Of a stretch of DNA of 64,000 bases, positions 23,348-33,023 are shown one piece after another. The stretch is from Flavobacterium tistrianum. Its GTDB lineage: Bacteria > Bacteroidota > Bacteroidia > Flavobacteriales > Flavobacteriaceae. The number at the start of each line of letters is the position of its first letter. Position 1 is the first letter of the stretch. The position numbers were made by a program, and so were the translations under genes. Under the pieces are notes generated by a model, which was not told where the DNA came from, did not search any database, and saw nothing but the letters and a program-made list of their open reading frames with translations. The stretch is from positions 1 to 64,000 of the forward strand of contig NZ_QJRH01000063.1 in assembly GCF_003254545.1 (NCBI RefSeq). The letters are read 5' to 3'.

Positions 23348-24484
23348 ATGAAAACTGTCATGTTCAAAAAAGCACTTTTTATTTTATTATTCTTATCAAG
23401 TTTTATTGGTTTCAGCCAAAATTTAGCTTTATCGAAAGATGCTAAAATAAGCGTTTTGACATGCGGGCTTGGAAACGAAACGTATTCTTATTTTGGACAT
23501 ACGGCTGTTCGTGTATTTGATCCATCAAATAATATTGATCTCGTTTATAATTATGGCGCATTTGATTTTAGAACACCTAATTTCGTTGCCAAATTCGCGA
23601 AAGGCGATTTACAATATTTTATTATTACTCATCCTTTTTCTGATTTTATAAGTGAATATAGTAATGATAAACGAAGTGTTTATGAACAAGAACTTCTAGT
23701 TTCTCTTCCTTTAAAACAAAAAATATTCGACAATCTGAATCATTCTTTATTTTCTGAAGAAAGATATTATACTTATAAATTCATAGATAAAAACTGCACT
23801 TCGATGGTTGTTGATGTTATTAATAAATCACTAAATCAAAATGCAATAACTAAAAAAGGAGACACAGATAAAACCTACCGTTCTATCCTATTTCCTTATT
23901 TTGACGGGCATTTTTATGATAAATTAGGAACAAGCATTATTTTTGGAACTAAAGTAGATCAAATGGGTACCAAAATTTTTCTCCCATTTGAATTGAAAAA
24001 CAGTTTAGATAAAACCACTTTCCAAAATAAACCTCTTGCAGCTAAAAGCAAAACGCTATTAGAGTTTACAAAAGAAACACCGAAATCTTGGTGGAATAAT
24101 ATCTATACGTATCTTTTTATTCTACTTTTTGTAATCTTTGCCAGAAACAAAACAATCGATAAAATCTATTTTGTGATTTTATCTTTAATTGGAATATTCT
24201 TCGTGATTATGGGATTTTATTCATTCCACCAAGAGCTGGCGATGAATTATAACGTATTACTTTTTAGTCCGCTTTTATTGGTTCTAGTTTTGTTTTCAAT
24301 CTTCAAGAACAAACTATGGACTTATAGATTTTCGCTAATCAACTTTATAATGCTTGTGATTTACTTCTTGTTTTTAATCAATAAAGCACATTTCTTTATC
24401 ACTTTACCATTGATCATTACAAGCGGAGTGGTTTTAGTGCGAACCGCAATTCGCAACAAAAAACCAATTCCGATTATAATCTAA
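23348..24484 (+). CDS. DUF4105 domain-containing membrane protein
   Basis: A signal-like N-terminus (1-23, SFIGFSQ) is followed by a DUF4105 domain (about 28-190). The domain shows LTCGLGNETYSYFGHTAVRV, VYNYGAFDF and KFIDKNCTSM, with a His and a Cys in positions typical of an NlpC/P60-like or permuted papain-type fold. The last ~130 residues have four hydrophobic segments, so the domain is probably periplasmic and membrane-tethered. The function is unknown. It is cotranscribed with the PorV/PorQ-like gene and converges with the polysaccharide locus, only 5 bp apart. Confidence 0.85.
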   Translation: MKTVMFKKALFILLFLSSFIGFSQNLALSKDAKISVLTCGLGNETYSYFGHTAVRVFDPSNNIDLVYNYGAFDFRTPNFVAKFAKGDLQYFIITHPFSDFISEYSNDKRSVYEQELLVSLPLKQKIFDNLNHSLFSEERYYTYKFIDKNCTSMVVDVINKSLNQNAITKKGDTDKTYRSILFPYFDGHFYDKLGTSIIFGTKVDQMGTKIFLPFELKNSLDKTTFQNKPLAAKSKTLLEFTKETPKSWWNNIYTYLFILLFVIFARNKTIDKIYFVILSLIGIFFVIMGFYSFHQELAMNYNVLLFSPLLLVLVLFSIFKNKLWTYRFSLINFIMLVIYFLFLINKAHFFITLPLIITSGVVLVRTAIRNKKPIPIII

Positions 24485-24489
24485 TTTTT

Positions 24490-25884
24490 TTACTGACCTC
24501 TGTAGAATAAAACCGTAGTAATGGTTTTGAAAGTAATACTTAGGTCGAGAAATATACTTCTATGTTTAATGTAATACAAATCGTACTGAAGTTTTATCAA
24601 ACTTTCGTCGATTGATTCTCCATAAGAATAATTAACCTGCGCCCATCCAGTGAGTCCAGGTTTAATTACGTGACGCGTTTCATAAAAAGGCATTACAGCG
24701 GCAATTTCCTCAACAAAAAATGGTCGCTCAGGTCTTGGACCAATTACGCCCATATCTCCTTTTAAAACATTAATAAATTGTGGAAGTTCGTCTATTCTAG
24801 ACTTTCGCATAAATTTACCAAATGGAGTGACTCTTTTGTCATTATGAGTTGCAAAAACAGCTCCGTTTGCCTCTGAATTCTCGGTCATAGTTCTAAACTT
24901 GTAAATTTTGAAAATAACTCCATTTTTCCCCACTCTTTCTTGAGTATAGAAAAGACTTCCTTTATTGGCAAAAAGGTTGCACGTAAAAATTATCGGGATA
25001 AAAACTAAGCTCATTAAAAGCCCTAAAACAGAAAATATAAGCTCTATAAGACGAACGAAAAACAAATAGAGTTTGTTGCTATTGCTTCTGCTAAAAGGGA
25101 AAAATCTATAAAAATCTCTTTCTATGTAATGAACAGGAATTCGCTGTGTTTTACTTTCGTAAACTTGAGTATACTCACGTATAATATTTCCTTTTTCTAA
25201 TAAATGAAGCAATTGCTGATACAAATCGGGAGTAATTCCATCTGTTTTCTGAGAAGCAATTACAATTTCTGAGACATAATGTGTAGACACGAAACGTTCT
25301 AAATCTTCCTTCTTTATTTCGCTTACATAATGAAAATCTAAATTTTCATCTGCAACAGAATCGGAATTAACAAAACCAACAATTTTATAATGCGGATCTA
25401 CATTTTCCAGTCCTAAAACTAATTCTTCTACTTCACTCTGATCACATATCAAAACAACATTTTGCGAGAAACGATGAGAGGCCAAGAAATAACAATAAAA
25501 CAAACGCCATAAAAGCAATGTAATTAATATTGTAAAATAAAATATTACTATTACTAATCTTTGTTTGGGCAGCAAAGGGGAAAGAACTGGCGTTAACAAA
25601 TAAGCTAAAACCGTTGCAGTAGCTGTAAAAACAACATTCTGCAGAATCTGAAGATGATTGCTTGCTACTTGTAAATTATAGATTTCGAATATTACACCAA
25701 AAGCATAAAGATAGCTGACTAATAAAAGTATACTTAGGGAGCTACTTAAATTAAAGGTGAAATAATGATAATCAAAGATTGCGCTTAATAGATATAAAGC
25801 AAATAAAATAAAAAGAGCATCGAAAGTAAGGAGCAGTATCTTCCTCTCCGAAATTTCGAAATGCATTTTCTTTTTTGACAACAT
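24490..25884 (-). CDS. Polyprenyl glycosylphosphotransferase (WcaJ/WbaP type)
   Basis: This polytopic phosphoglycosyl transferase loads the first sugar phosphate on undecaprenyl phosphate. Four N-terminal membrane segments (about 15-125), a central Rossmann-like CoA-binding-type domain (about 140-250), a fifth membrane segment (about 275-300) and the catalytic domain (about 310-465) are visible. The catalytic domain shows YKFRTMTENSEANG, RKSRIDELPQFINVLKGD and GPRPERP, and ends with GLTGWAQVNYSYGES. The longest frame begins with GTG at 25887; the ATG at 25884 is used here. It is the last gene of the locus and has its own possible -7 element. Confidence 0.92.
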   Translation of the reverse strand: MLSKKKMHFEISERKILLLTFDALFILFALYLLSAIFDYHYFTFNLSSSLSILLLVSYLYAFGVIFEIYNLQVASNHLQILQNVVFTATATVLAYLLTPVLSPLLPKQRLVIVIFYFTILITLLLWRLFYCYFLASHRFSQNVVLICDQSEVEELVLGLENVDPHYKIVGFVNSDSVADENLDFHYVSEIKKEDLERFVSTHYVSEIVIASQKTDGITPDLYQQLLHLLEKGNIIREYTQVYESKTQRIPVHYIERDFYRFFPFSRSNSNKLYLFFVRLIELIFSVLGLLMSLVFIPIIFTCNLFANKGSLFYTQERVGKNGVIFKIYKFRTMTENSEANGAVFATHNDKRVTPFGKFMRKSRIDELPQFINVLKGDMGVIGPRPERPFFVEEIAAVMPFYETRHVIKPGLTGWAQVNYSYGESIDESLIKLQYDLYYIKHRSIFLDLSITFKTITTVLFYRGQ

Positions 25885-25916
25885 CACTTGTAGGTTTTAA
25901 TTTGGTTAGGGCAAAG

Positions 25917-25924
25917 CAAATGTA
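25917..25924 (-). promoter_or_regulatory. Putative -7 element TACATTTG before the phosphoglycosyl transferase
   Basis: It matches TAnnTTTG on the minus strand within the 61-bp gap upstream of the last gene of the locus. No -33 element is evident. It would allow expression independent of the long operon. Confidence 0.35.
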
Positions 25925-25948
25925 TCGTAAAAAAATATAACTAATCTA

Positions 25949-27289
25949 TTAATTTTCTGTTTCTTCAGGAATTTTTATTTGAACAGAAAGAAGGCATAGT
26001 GCATACACAAAAGCTGGAGCAGCCGTTCGCATTGCCGCGTGATTAATTGTTAAAAGCCAAAAGATAAAGAATGATAAAAAATATAAATGCTGTCTATTTT
26101 CTATATAAAATACAAAAGGGGTAACTCCAATTATCAACAATGCAAAAATACCCAATAATCCATGTTCGGAAAAAAGTCTAGTTATTTCGTTATGTGAAGC
26201 AATTGCTATTCCAAGTTGATCCTCTCTTTTCTCTTTACTAAGTCCCACACCTACCCCTAAAATGGGATTTTCTAAAAAAAGTGCAATATCCGCATCCATT
26301 ATTTCTTCTCGACCTCCTAACCTATCTTTCTTTTCTCTCCCTAATGCATCTTTATTAGCATATCTTTTCTCTATAAGGCCTTTTGTTTGAAAAGAACTAT
26401 ATCCCCAAATAGCAGTTCCTAAAGCGATTGTTAAAACAAAAACTAGAGTAAATTTGCTTCTACCTTTTGAATTTGAATAGTAATACAATAAAAGTAAAAG
26501 ACAAATAATCATTATTACACCAGTAATAATTCCTCCTCTCGAAAAGGTCACAATCCCTCTATAACTTACGAAAACTAACAGTCCTCCATTTATTAATAAT
26601 TCTATTTTAGATTTTGAAAACAGAATTACTTGCGTAAAGAAAACAAACATTCCTAATCCCAATATTGTAGACACTTGATTTGGTCCAAAACCACCAGAGG
26701 TTTCAAAATTTGACTGAGTTCCCGTTACAACATCTTGTATATTCGGAGTATAAAGAAACAAATATACAGTTGTAGAAATAATAGGAAATCCCATAATTAC
26801 TAATAACTTTTGAATACTCTCGAAAGTAATTTTTCTCCCAAATGTATATATTGAGCATATTCCCAAACATATTGGTCCTGACAAATTAAAAAATAAAACT
26901 TTTTTAACATCTGTTCCTGCATTCTGATAATTGGCAGTAATAAGAATAGAAGGAACCAAGAGCACGAAAAAAAACAAATAAATTAATGCGCTTTTTGAGA
27001 AATTACTATATATCATACCAAGGAGCATAAAACCTATAACACAAAATTTTGCGTATTCATTATTAAAATTCCCTCCTGTCATGCGAAGAAATACCTCAGC
27101 ACCTACTAAATATGCGCTAACAAAAAGTACTTCGTTATTTCTGTTTTTGTTTCTAATGATTACAATAACGCCTATTAAAACAATTAATAGCGCATATATT
27201 TTTGAAAAAAAAGGAATAACAAAAATAATTAATGCTAACAATGCATGAAAAACGATTATGGGTAAATAACTAAGTTTTGTGTTTTTCAT
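25949..27289 (-). CDS. O-antigen ligase / polymerase family membrane protein
   Basis: At 446 aa it has about 10-12 hydrophobic segments and the Wzy_C region around residues 310-385. That region holds LGREKKDRLGGREEIMDADI, ENPILGVGVGLSKE and ASHNEITRLFSEHGLLGI. The His in ASHNE and the preceding Arg cluster fit the periplasmic loop of WaaL/Wzy proteins. Sequence alone does not separate ligase from polymerase. Because the locus has a Wzm/Wzt ABC exporter and no Wzx flippase in view, a ligase role is attractive. It lies 10 bp after the upstream glycosyltransferase. Confidence 0.85.
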   Translation of the reverse strand: MKNTKLSYLPIIVFHALLALIIFVIPFFSKIYALLIVLIGVIVIIRNKNRNNEVLFVSAYLVGAEVFLRMTGGNFNNEYAKFCVIGFMLLGMIYSNFSKSALIYLFFFVLLVPSILITANYQNAGTDVKKVLFFNLSGPICLGICSIYTFGRKITFESIQKLLVIMGFPIISTTVYLFLYTPNIQDVVTGTQSNFETSGGFGPNQVSTILGLGMFVFFTQVILFSKSKIELLINGGLLVFVSYRGIVTFSRGGIITGVIMIICLLLLLYYYSNSKGRSKFTLVFVLTIALGTAIWGYSSFQTKGLIEKRYANKDALGREKKDRLGGREEIMDADIALFLENPILGVGVGLSKEKREDQLGIAIASHNEITRLFSEHGLLGIFALLIIGVTPFVFYIENRQHLYFLSFFIFWLLTINHAAMRTAAPAFVYALCLLSVQIKIPEETEN

Positions 27290-27299
27290 TATAAAATAT

Positions 27300-28388
27300 T
27301 TACTTTGTAATAGTAGTTAAAGATTTTAACCATATTAAGTACTCTTTTAAAATTAATTTTTCACCAAAATTTTCATTTACATAAAAATTCAATTGGTTTC
27401 CTAATGATTTACGGACATGTTTATTCTCAATCAATATTTGAATTGAATCTACAAATTGGCTTAAATTATTTGAATCAATTACCAAACCTTCTTTAGATGA
27501 GGGAATGACTTTTAAAATTTCACCAACATTGGTTGCCACAACAGGTAAATTTGCTAATCCATATTCTAAAGCAGCCAAAGGAAGTCCTTCTGAAAGAGAG
27601 GTTAAAACTGCTATTTCACTCTGTTTTAACAATTCCTGAACATTATTTACTGCTCCATAAAAAAATATAACTTCATTAAGCCCTAGCTCTTTTACTTTTT
27701 TTAATAAATTTTCGCTGTAAGCATCATTAAATTTTTTACCGACCAAATGGAAAGTCCAATCCGGAAACTTTTTATGGATTTCTAATGCGCCATTAATGAG
27801 TAGTTCATGATTTTTTTGAGGGCGTAAATTTGCAACACAGATTATCCTGTAGCCATCTTTTCCTTTTAACTTAAAACTACTTAAAGAAGCATTTGGCTCT
27901 ATTATAAAATTGGGAAAATACTTAGTATTTGAACAATTTAAATAGTTCTGAGCCCATTTTTTTAAAGCATCGTTTACAGAAATAATTCCTAAAAAGAAAA
28001 AAGATGAAAATTTTAACGCCAAATTTTTTCTTGATGAAAGATCCTGCGAAATTCCATAGTGGTCATGCCAGATTATTTTAATTCTAGGCATCGTTAATTT
28101 AACTAAAACCGCGATAAAGAAAGAAGAACTATGCGCATGAATTAACTGAACTTTATTCTTCTTGAGATAATTTCTTAATCTAAAAATTGCATTTAAATCA
28201 AGAACCGATTTTTTTCCCAGAAATGAATATGCGACTTTTTGATTTAAATGGTCTAAAAGTAAGCCTTCACTCCTTGTTGCAATTAATCCCGAAAATTCAA
28301 TTCTATCTGCAAGTGAATTTGCATAATTTACAGCCATACGCTCTGCACCACCAACTTCTAATGAATCTATAATTTGTACAATTCTCAT
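27300..28388 (-). CDS. Glycosyltransferase family 4
   Basis: It is a GT-B fold retaining glycosyltransferase, 362 aa. The N-terminal glycine-rich loop is SLEVGGAERMAVNYA (9-23). The C-terminal donor-binding domain has GYRIICVANLRPQKNH and the EX7E motif in SEGLPLAALEYGLANLPVVA (Glu pair near 263 and 271). It is cytoplasmic or membrane-associated and adds one sugar to the lipid-linked repeat; donor and acceptor are unknown. ATGA overlap with the upstream gene shows coupling. Confidence 0.88.
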   Translation of the reverse strand: MRIVQIIDSLEVGGAERMAVNYANSLADRIEFSGLIATRSEGLLLDHLNQKVAYSFLGKKSVLDLNAIFRLRNYLKKNKVQLIHAHSSSFFIAVLVKLTMPRIKIIWHDHYGISQDLSSRKNLALKFSSFFFLGIISVNDALKKWAQNYLNCSNTKYFPNFIIEPNASLSSFKLKGKDGYRIICVANLRPQKNHELLINGALEIHKKFPDWTFHLVGKKFNDAYSENLLKKVKELGLNEVIFFYGAVNNVQELLKQSEIAVLTSLSEGLPLAALEYGLANLPVVATNVGEILKVIPSSKEGLVIDSNNLSQFVDSIQILIENKHVRKSLGNQLNFYVNENFGEKLILKEYLIWLKSLTTITK

Positions 28389-29503
28389 TTTATCAGCAAT
28401 TTTGCAATTTCTTTTTCAAAAACATCTGTGGTGAAATTGCGTGACCATTCCATAGCCATTTCGCTTTTCTTTAAAAAATCATTTTGGTTCACTATTAAAT
28501 TCTCTATCTGCTTAGCATCTTTATCCAAATCAATTTCTAGTAAAACGCCTCGTTTGCAATAATCTAACATATATGGAACACATGAGACTTTTGTCGCAAT
28601 TGGAACACATCCCCAAAACATTCCCTCTGCTACAGCTTTAGGCCAACCTTCACTTTTTGAAGGCAAAATTACAAAATGACTATTTTTATAGGCATTTTTC
28701 AAAATTTCCCTATTATTATTTCCTCTTAAAAAAACACAGCTTTCCAATTTATTCATTCGAATATAATTTTCTAGAGAATTTCTTTCTACACCCTCTCCAT
28801 ATAAATCTAATGTTGCGCTGTGACCTTTCATTACCAATTTTTCAACTAATTTAATGCCATATAGAGGATTTTTGCCTGAAACCAAGCTTCCAACAAAAAT
28901 GAACTTAATTCCATTCTTAAAGTCCGTTTTTTCAATATTTTCTTTTTCAGATTCTGAATAAGTTGCTGTGAAAAATGATTTTATATTTTTTGATTGATTT
29001 TCCCAATCGCCATATACCAAAACCTGCATATTTCTTGTTAGAAAAGCATTATTAAGAATCCATTTTTGTATTTTATAAGACCATGGCTGTTTACTTTTAG
29101 AATCCCAATTTCCAGCATATTTTGCTGTTTTAATTTTATTTGGAAAAAGAATCTGAACAAAACAACCTATTAACCCCATATTTCCTGGGCATCTTAAATG
29201 AATATGATTTGCTCCTTTCATTGCCCAAAATATCTTCCAAAAAATCAACGGCAACTTTAATATAGTTAGAATAATTTCTCTTACGCCTGTTAAATTAAAG
29301 TTTGGAACTTTTCTGAAACTAATATTAGAATGATTGTAATCTAAATCTATAGCAGTTGAGTTTCCTGTTAATAAAGGAGCAACCACTATAATTTCATCTA
29401 CAAATTTCAACCAAATGTTCATTTCGCCAATATATGGTCCATAACCAAAATATTGATCATTTTTATGAATATGATTGACATGTGTTACTATTAAAAAATT
29501 CAT
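28385..29503 (-). CDS. Glycosyltransferase family 4
   Basis: At 372 aa it has a GT-B fold. The N-terminal acceptor half is followed by the donor half with IKFIFVGSLVSGKNPLYGIKL (about 202-222) and the EX7E pair in SKSEGWPKAVAEGMFWGCVP (about 299-318). The N-terminus starts FLIVTHVNHIHKNDQYFGYG, not the usual glycine-rich loop. Donor and linkage are unknown. It overlaps the next gene by ATGA and sits 1 bp after the upstream gene. Confidence 0.87.
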   Translation of the reverse strand: MNFLIVTHVNHIHKNDQYFGYGPYIGEMNIWLKFVDEIIVVAPLLTGNSTAIDLDYNHSNISFRKVPNFNLTGVREIILTILKLPLIFWKIFWAMKGANHIHLRCPGNMGLIGCFVQILFPNKIKTAKYAGNWDSKSKQPWSYKIQKWILNNAFLTRNMQVLVYGDWENQSKNIKSFFTATYSESEKENIEKTDFKNGIKFIFVGSLVSGKNPLYGIKLVEKLVMKGHSATLDLYGEGVERNSLENYIRMNKLESCVFLRGNNNREILKNAYKNSHFVILPSKSEGWPKAVAEGMFWGCVPIATKVSCVPYMLDYCKRGVLLEIDLDKDAKQIENLIVNQNDFLKKSEMAMEWSRNFTTDVFEKEIAKLLIK

Positions 29504-29504
29504 T

Positions 29505-30485
29505 CTAGCTCCTTTCTACTAATCTTAAAATAACTTTTTTTGGAGTCAGCCATTTATCAAAATAATTTCGACTTTCCACTTCTAAGCTATTTTTAAATGC
29601 TGGATCATCTGTCAATTTTGCAATAGATTTTTGTAATTCGTCGTTATTTTCTATGTACAAAACATGTTTTTTATCTTCTAAATTCTCTGGCAACACATTA
29701 TAATGTTTCGTTGTAATAATTGCTTTCCCTAGAGCAAAAAATTCACCTAATTTCCAACCGTGACAAGAAAGAACAGCCGGTGTGTTGAAAACAAAAGCGG
29801 AATTTTTAATTTTTTCGATATAAATGTTAAGCGGAATTTTTTTTGAGTATACTAATTTATCAAAGCCTAAATTGTCTCCATTAGTTCTAGCAGCAAAGCC
29901 TCCCTCAAAAATAAGATTAGAATTGTTTTTACATGCTTCAATAAATAAAGCCCTATTCTCATTTGTTTCGTTCTCTTTTTTCCAAATTGAATTCATAAAA
30001 AAGATTTCATTAGAAGAAGATTTTACATATTGATATTTTTTCAATTCAAGTCTTTTATATTGTCTCCAATAGTTTGCTAAAAACTCTCTTTTATTTGTAA
30101 TATTTTTTCTAAACCTAAGAAAATTAAAACTTAAAAAATACAATGTTTCACCTAAATTCCAGATTTTGACGCCAAAACTAGGACCAATAGGAACAATTTT
30201 TTTTTCATCACTAACTGGGATATCCTTAGTATTGTAATTTATTTTACCATATACATCACACCATTCAAGTTCAGGAGTATTAATTTCGCTAGAATCTCTT
30301 GAGTCTATAATTATTTTTTTTGATTTATTTTCTTCTTCAATAATAACAGCAAAAGTATCTTGATTAAACTGCGGAAATTTAGAAACATTGAACTCAAAAT
30401 TCTTATAAATTTCATTTAGCCCTTGAATATAATATGAATCATAGAATATATTACAAAGTCCGTAAATGTAAACTTTTGTTCTCAT
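29505..30485 (-). CDS. Putative GT-B-like glycosyltransferase, 326 aa
   Basis: No family is recognised with certainty. The C-terminal segment HGWKLGEFFALGKAIITTKHYNVLPENL (about 243-270) reads like the donor-site end of GT-B enzymes, with E249 at the place of the conserved acidic residue. The last residues KWLTPKKVILRLVE fit a C-terminal helix. The N-terminal half is divergent and holds no glycine-rich loop. There is no signal peptide. It is embedded between clear glycosyltransferases with 1-bp spacing on both sides, which supports the assignment. Confidence 0.6.
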   Translation of the reverse strand: MRTKVYIYGLCNIFYDSYYIQGLNEIYKNFEFNVSKFPQFNQDTFAVIIEEENKSKKIIIDSRDSSEINTPELEWCDVYGKINYNTKDIPVSDEKKIVPIGPSFGVKIWNLGETLYFLSFNFLRFRKNITNKREFLANYWRQYKRLELKKYQYVKSSSNEIFFMNSIWKKENETNENRALFIEACKNNSNLIFEGGFAARTNGDNLGFDKLVYSKKIPLNIYIEKIKNSAFVFNTPAVLSCHGWKLGEFFALGKAIITTKHYNVLPENLEDKKHVLYIENNDELQKSIAKLTDDPAFKNSLEVESRNYFDKWLTPKKVILRLVERS

Positions 30486-30486
30486 T

Positions 30487-31482
30487 TTATTTTTTAGGTT
30501 TATTTAAAATTAGGCTAAAGTAACCAGAGACACGCCCCATTACTTCGGTAAAAGCACCTTTTTTTTCAGCTCCATTAATCACATTTGTAAATCGTATCAA
30601 AATCAATAAAAATGTGATTGCATTCCATTTCAATCGGTCTTTTAAAGACGGATTAGAATTTTTTGTTCTCCAAACATACCATCCATTTCGCAGAACCATT
30701 TTGCCATATCTAAATTGGTTTGGTCTACCAGCAGGATCATGATAGTGGTTTAGCTTCGCATCTATATTAAGGTATAATTTTCCTTTTTTAGCCAATCTTA
30801 GACAAAAATCAGCATCTTCGTACAAGCCATATCCTTCAAAATAAGTTGAAAATGAAAGCTCCTCAAATACTGATTTTCGAAAAGACGAAACACCTCCCAT
30901 TAATTGTTCTACTTCATAAACCTTCCCGCTAGGAGGTAAAAACCCAACACTTCTTCCATGAGAAAATCCTGGAGAAAATCCTGGAGAAACATTACTGTCC
31001 AAACCCAATCTTTTTCGTAGCACAAAACGACTTCCATCTTTACGTACCCAGCCATCGAAATAGAATTCTTTTATGGAAGGCTTATAATTTTCTTCTGCTT
31101 TTTCCCATTTAATTTCATTCGCAATATAACCTCCTACACCTAATGCATCGGAATAAAGTGTGTACGTATTTAATAATTGCTCAAAATAATTGTGCTCTAA
31201 GACAGTGTCATCATCTAAAAAACAAATTATTTCAGAATCAAAAGCAACATGGCTGATTCCAAAATTACGTTGTCTTGTTAATCCTCGATCTTTCTCAGAA
31301 ACTAAAAAATATTTTAAATTCTTAAAATTATTTTTGTCTAGAGCTATTTTTGTTTCTTCATTTAATGATCCATCAATGATCAAAATTTCATCTGGATATT
31401 TACTTTGAATATTTACTGAGTTTAATAGTTTAACTAATGGCCCAGGTCGCATATATGTACAAATAATCAGTGAAAATTTCAT
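30487..31482 (-). CDS. Glycosyltransferase family 2
   Basis: It has a GT-A fold, 331 aa. The first strand is FSLIICTYMRPGPLVKLL (3-20) and the metal/nucleotide site is CFLDDDTVLE (DDD near 92-94). The acceptor region has YEDADFCLRLAKKG (the ED motif). A short internal repeat (PGFSPGFSHG near 167-176) reflects a 12-bp tandem duplication in the DNA near 30958-30988. The C-terminal region is hydrophobic (TFLLILIRF) and may touch the membrane. It overlaps the upstream gene by 4 bp. Confidence 0.88.
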   Translation of the reverse strand: MKFSLIICTYMRPGPLVKLLNSVNIQSKYPDEILIIDGSLNEETKIALDKNNFKNLKYFLVSEKDRGLTRQRNFGISHVAFDSEIICFLDDDTVLEHNYFEQLLNTYTLYSDALGVGGYIANEIKWEKAEENYKPSIKEFYFDGWVRKDGSRFVLRKRLGLDSNVSPGFSPGFSHGRSVGFLPPSGKVYEVEQLMGGVSSFRKSVFEELSFSTYFEGYGLYEDADFCLRLAKKGKLYLNIDAKLNHYHDPAGRPNQFRYGKMVLRNGWYVWRTKNSNPSLKDRLKWNAITFLLILIRFTNVINGAEKKGAFTEVMGRVSGYFSLILNKPKK

Positions 31483-33023
31483 TGTTTAGCATTTAATTTA
31501 TTAGCCCAATATTGGCTTTTTGACCATTGTTTTTTATAACTAGAATAGTATCGCAATGGGTTTCTAATTTTTTGAACTTTATAATATTTAAAGAATAAAA
31601 CAGTTCGATACCCCTCAATCTGTTCTTGCGTAAAATTTAAAATCTTATTTAGCATTACTGTCGGAGAAGGTTTTGGTTTAATCTTTTCTTCTGCCCAAGC
31701 CAAAATATGTTTTGTCCTAAAACCGCCGGTTGGTGCTTTTATATGAAGAATTTCTGGCTTTGGAGAATAAAGAATATCATGCCCTAAATTTCTAAGTTGC
31801 ATTCCAAAATCACTGTCTTCTCCATAACCAAATTCAAAACTCATATTGTAAGAAAGCGTTTTTATATTTTCTGCTTTTACGATACTACAGCCTGAACCAA
31901 AACTGCCCCATTGAAATTTCTGTTTTATTTTTTTATCTAAAGGGTAATCAGGTTGATAGCATCCTAAAGTAATCTGTTCTACTCCTTCTTTTTTAATTAT
32001 CTTAAATGTTTCTTCCAAAAAGTCCGCTTCTATTCTGATATCATCATCTGCCATAAATACCCATTCGCTCCTCACTTCTTTCATGGCCAAATTTCTTGCA
32101 TTACATGCTCCGGTTTGATGCGTAAAAATATGTTTAATTTGAAATGGCCACTCTTCATTCACAATATAATCAAGTTCTGTGATGCTATCTTGAATAGGAT
32201 TTTGCTCCACAATAATAATACTGGTAGGCAAAAATGTTTGCAAGGAAAGATCTTTTAGAGTATCAAATAAATATTTTTTTCGTCCAATTGTTGGAATGAT
32301 TACGTCTATAGTTCTTTTTTCAATTACTTTATTATTAGATTCGGTTTTAACTTCTTGGAATGTATCAGTTTTCAAAAATCTTTTCTTGTAAAAAAAACAC
32401 ATTAAAAAAGGAAAAACAGCCAATGTTTTTTTATAAAGAAATAGATCTAAGAAAAGTAAAAATATCCAACGTGTTTTATAATGTTGTATTGCAAACCTAA
32501 AAAGAAGACTCTTATCATCCTTGTACTTTGGAAAAACTTCAAAACAATCTTTTAGCAGTTCGGGATTAGAATAACATAAAAGGCCAAGAGGCATTCCTAA
32601 TTTTGCTATTGAATTTAAAAAATAGTCAAAATTTGGATCTGCCTTTATCTGATTCTTTAAAAGCAATAAAATAGAAGCATGAATTCCTCCAACGTGACTG
32701 CTCATAATCCAAGTTGGATAGCTTACTTCTTTGTTTATTTTTAAAAAAGGCGAAGAATCTATATATCCAATATTATTTGAAATAAAGCTATTGGGAGACA
32801 AACTGTATGAAACCATTATCTTATTCTGATGAAAAATTTCATTAAATTTCTCAATATTAAGATAAGACTCTAATGAAATATGACACCAAATAATTAAATC
32901 TTGAGGAAATTTCTCTGCAATTTCAATTAAATTTTCAGCAATACTTTTACTTCCAAAGAAAACATTTTTTGTTTTGGCTTCAACTTTAACTATTTTATTA
33001 TTTTGATGATAAACAATGATCAC
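31479..33023 (-). CDS. Two-domain glycosyltransferase with C-terminal GT2 domain
   Basis: At 514 aa it is longer than the other GT2 enzymes. The GT2 domain spans about 235-480: TIDVIIPTIGRKKYL, TGACNARNLAM, FMADDDIRIE (DDD near 325-327) and GYGEDSDFGMQLRNLGHDI. The first ~230 residues are not recognised. They include PQDLIIWCHISLESYL and YPTWIMSSHVGGIHA and could be a second, degenerate GT-A-like domain or an acceptor-binding domain. It overlaps both neighbours by 4 bp. Confidence 0.8.
   Translation of the reverse strand: MIIVYHQNNKIVKVEAKTKNVFFGSKSIAENLIEIAEKFPQDLIIWCHISLESYLNIEKFNEIFHQNKIMVSYSLSPNSFISNNIGYIDSSPFLKINKEVSYPTWIMSSHVGGIHASILLLLKNQIKADPNFDYFLNSIAKLGMPLGLLCYSNPELLKDCFEVFPKYKDDKSLLFRFAIQHYKTRWIFLLFLDLFLYKKTLAVFPFLMCFFYKKRFLKTDTFQEVKTESNNKVIEKRTIDVIIPTIGRKKYLFDTLKDLSLQTFLPTSIIIVEQNPIQDSITELDYIVNEEWPFQIKHIFTHQTGACNARNLAMKEVRSEWVFMADDDIRIEADFLEETFKIIKKEGVEQITLGCYQPDYPLDKKIKQKFQWGSFGSGCSIVKAENIKTLSYNMSFEFGYGEDSDFGMQLRNLGHDILYSPKPEILHIKAPTGGFRTKHILAWAEEKIKPKPSPTVMLNKILNFTQEQIEGYRTVLFFKYYKVQKIRNPLRYYSSYKKQWSKSQYWANKLNAKQ

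Noticed and set aside
30958..30988. 12-bp tandem repeat in a GT2 gene as a phase-variation tract
   Set aside because: Twelve bp is a multiple of three, so changes in copy number would not shift the frame, and there are only about two and a half copies.
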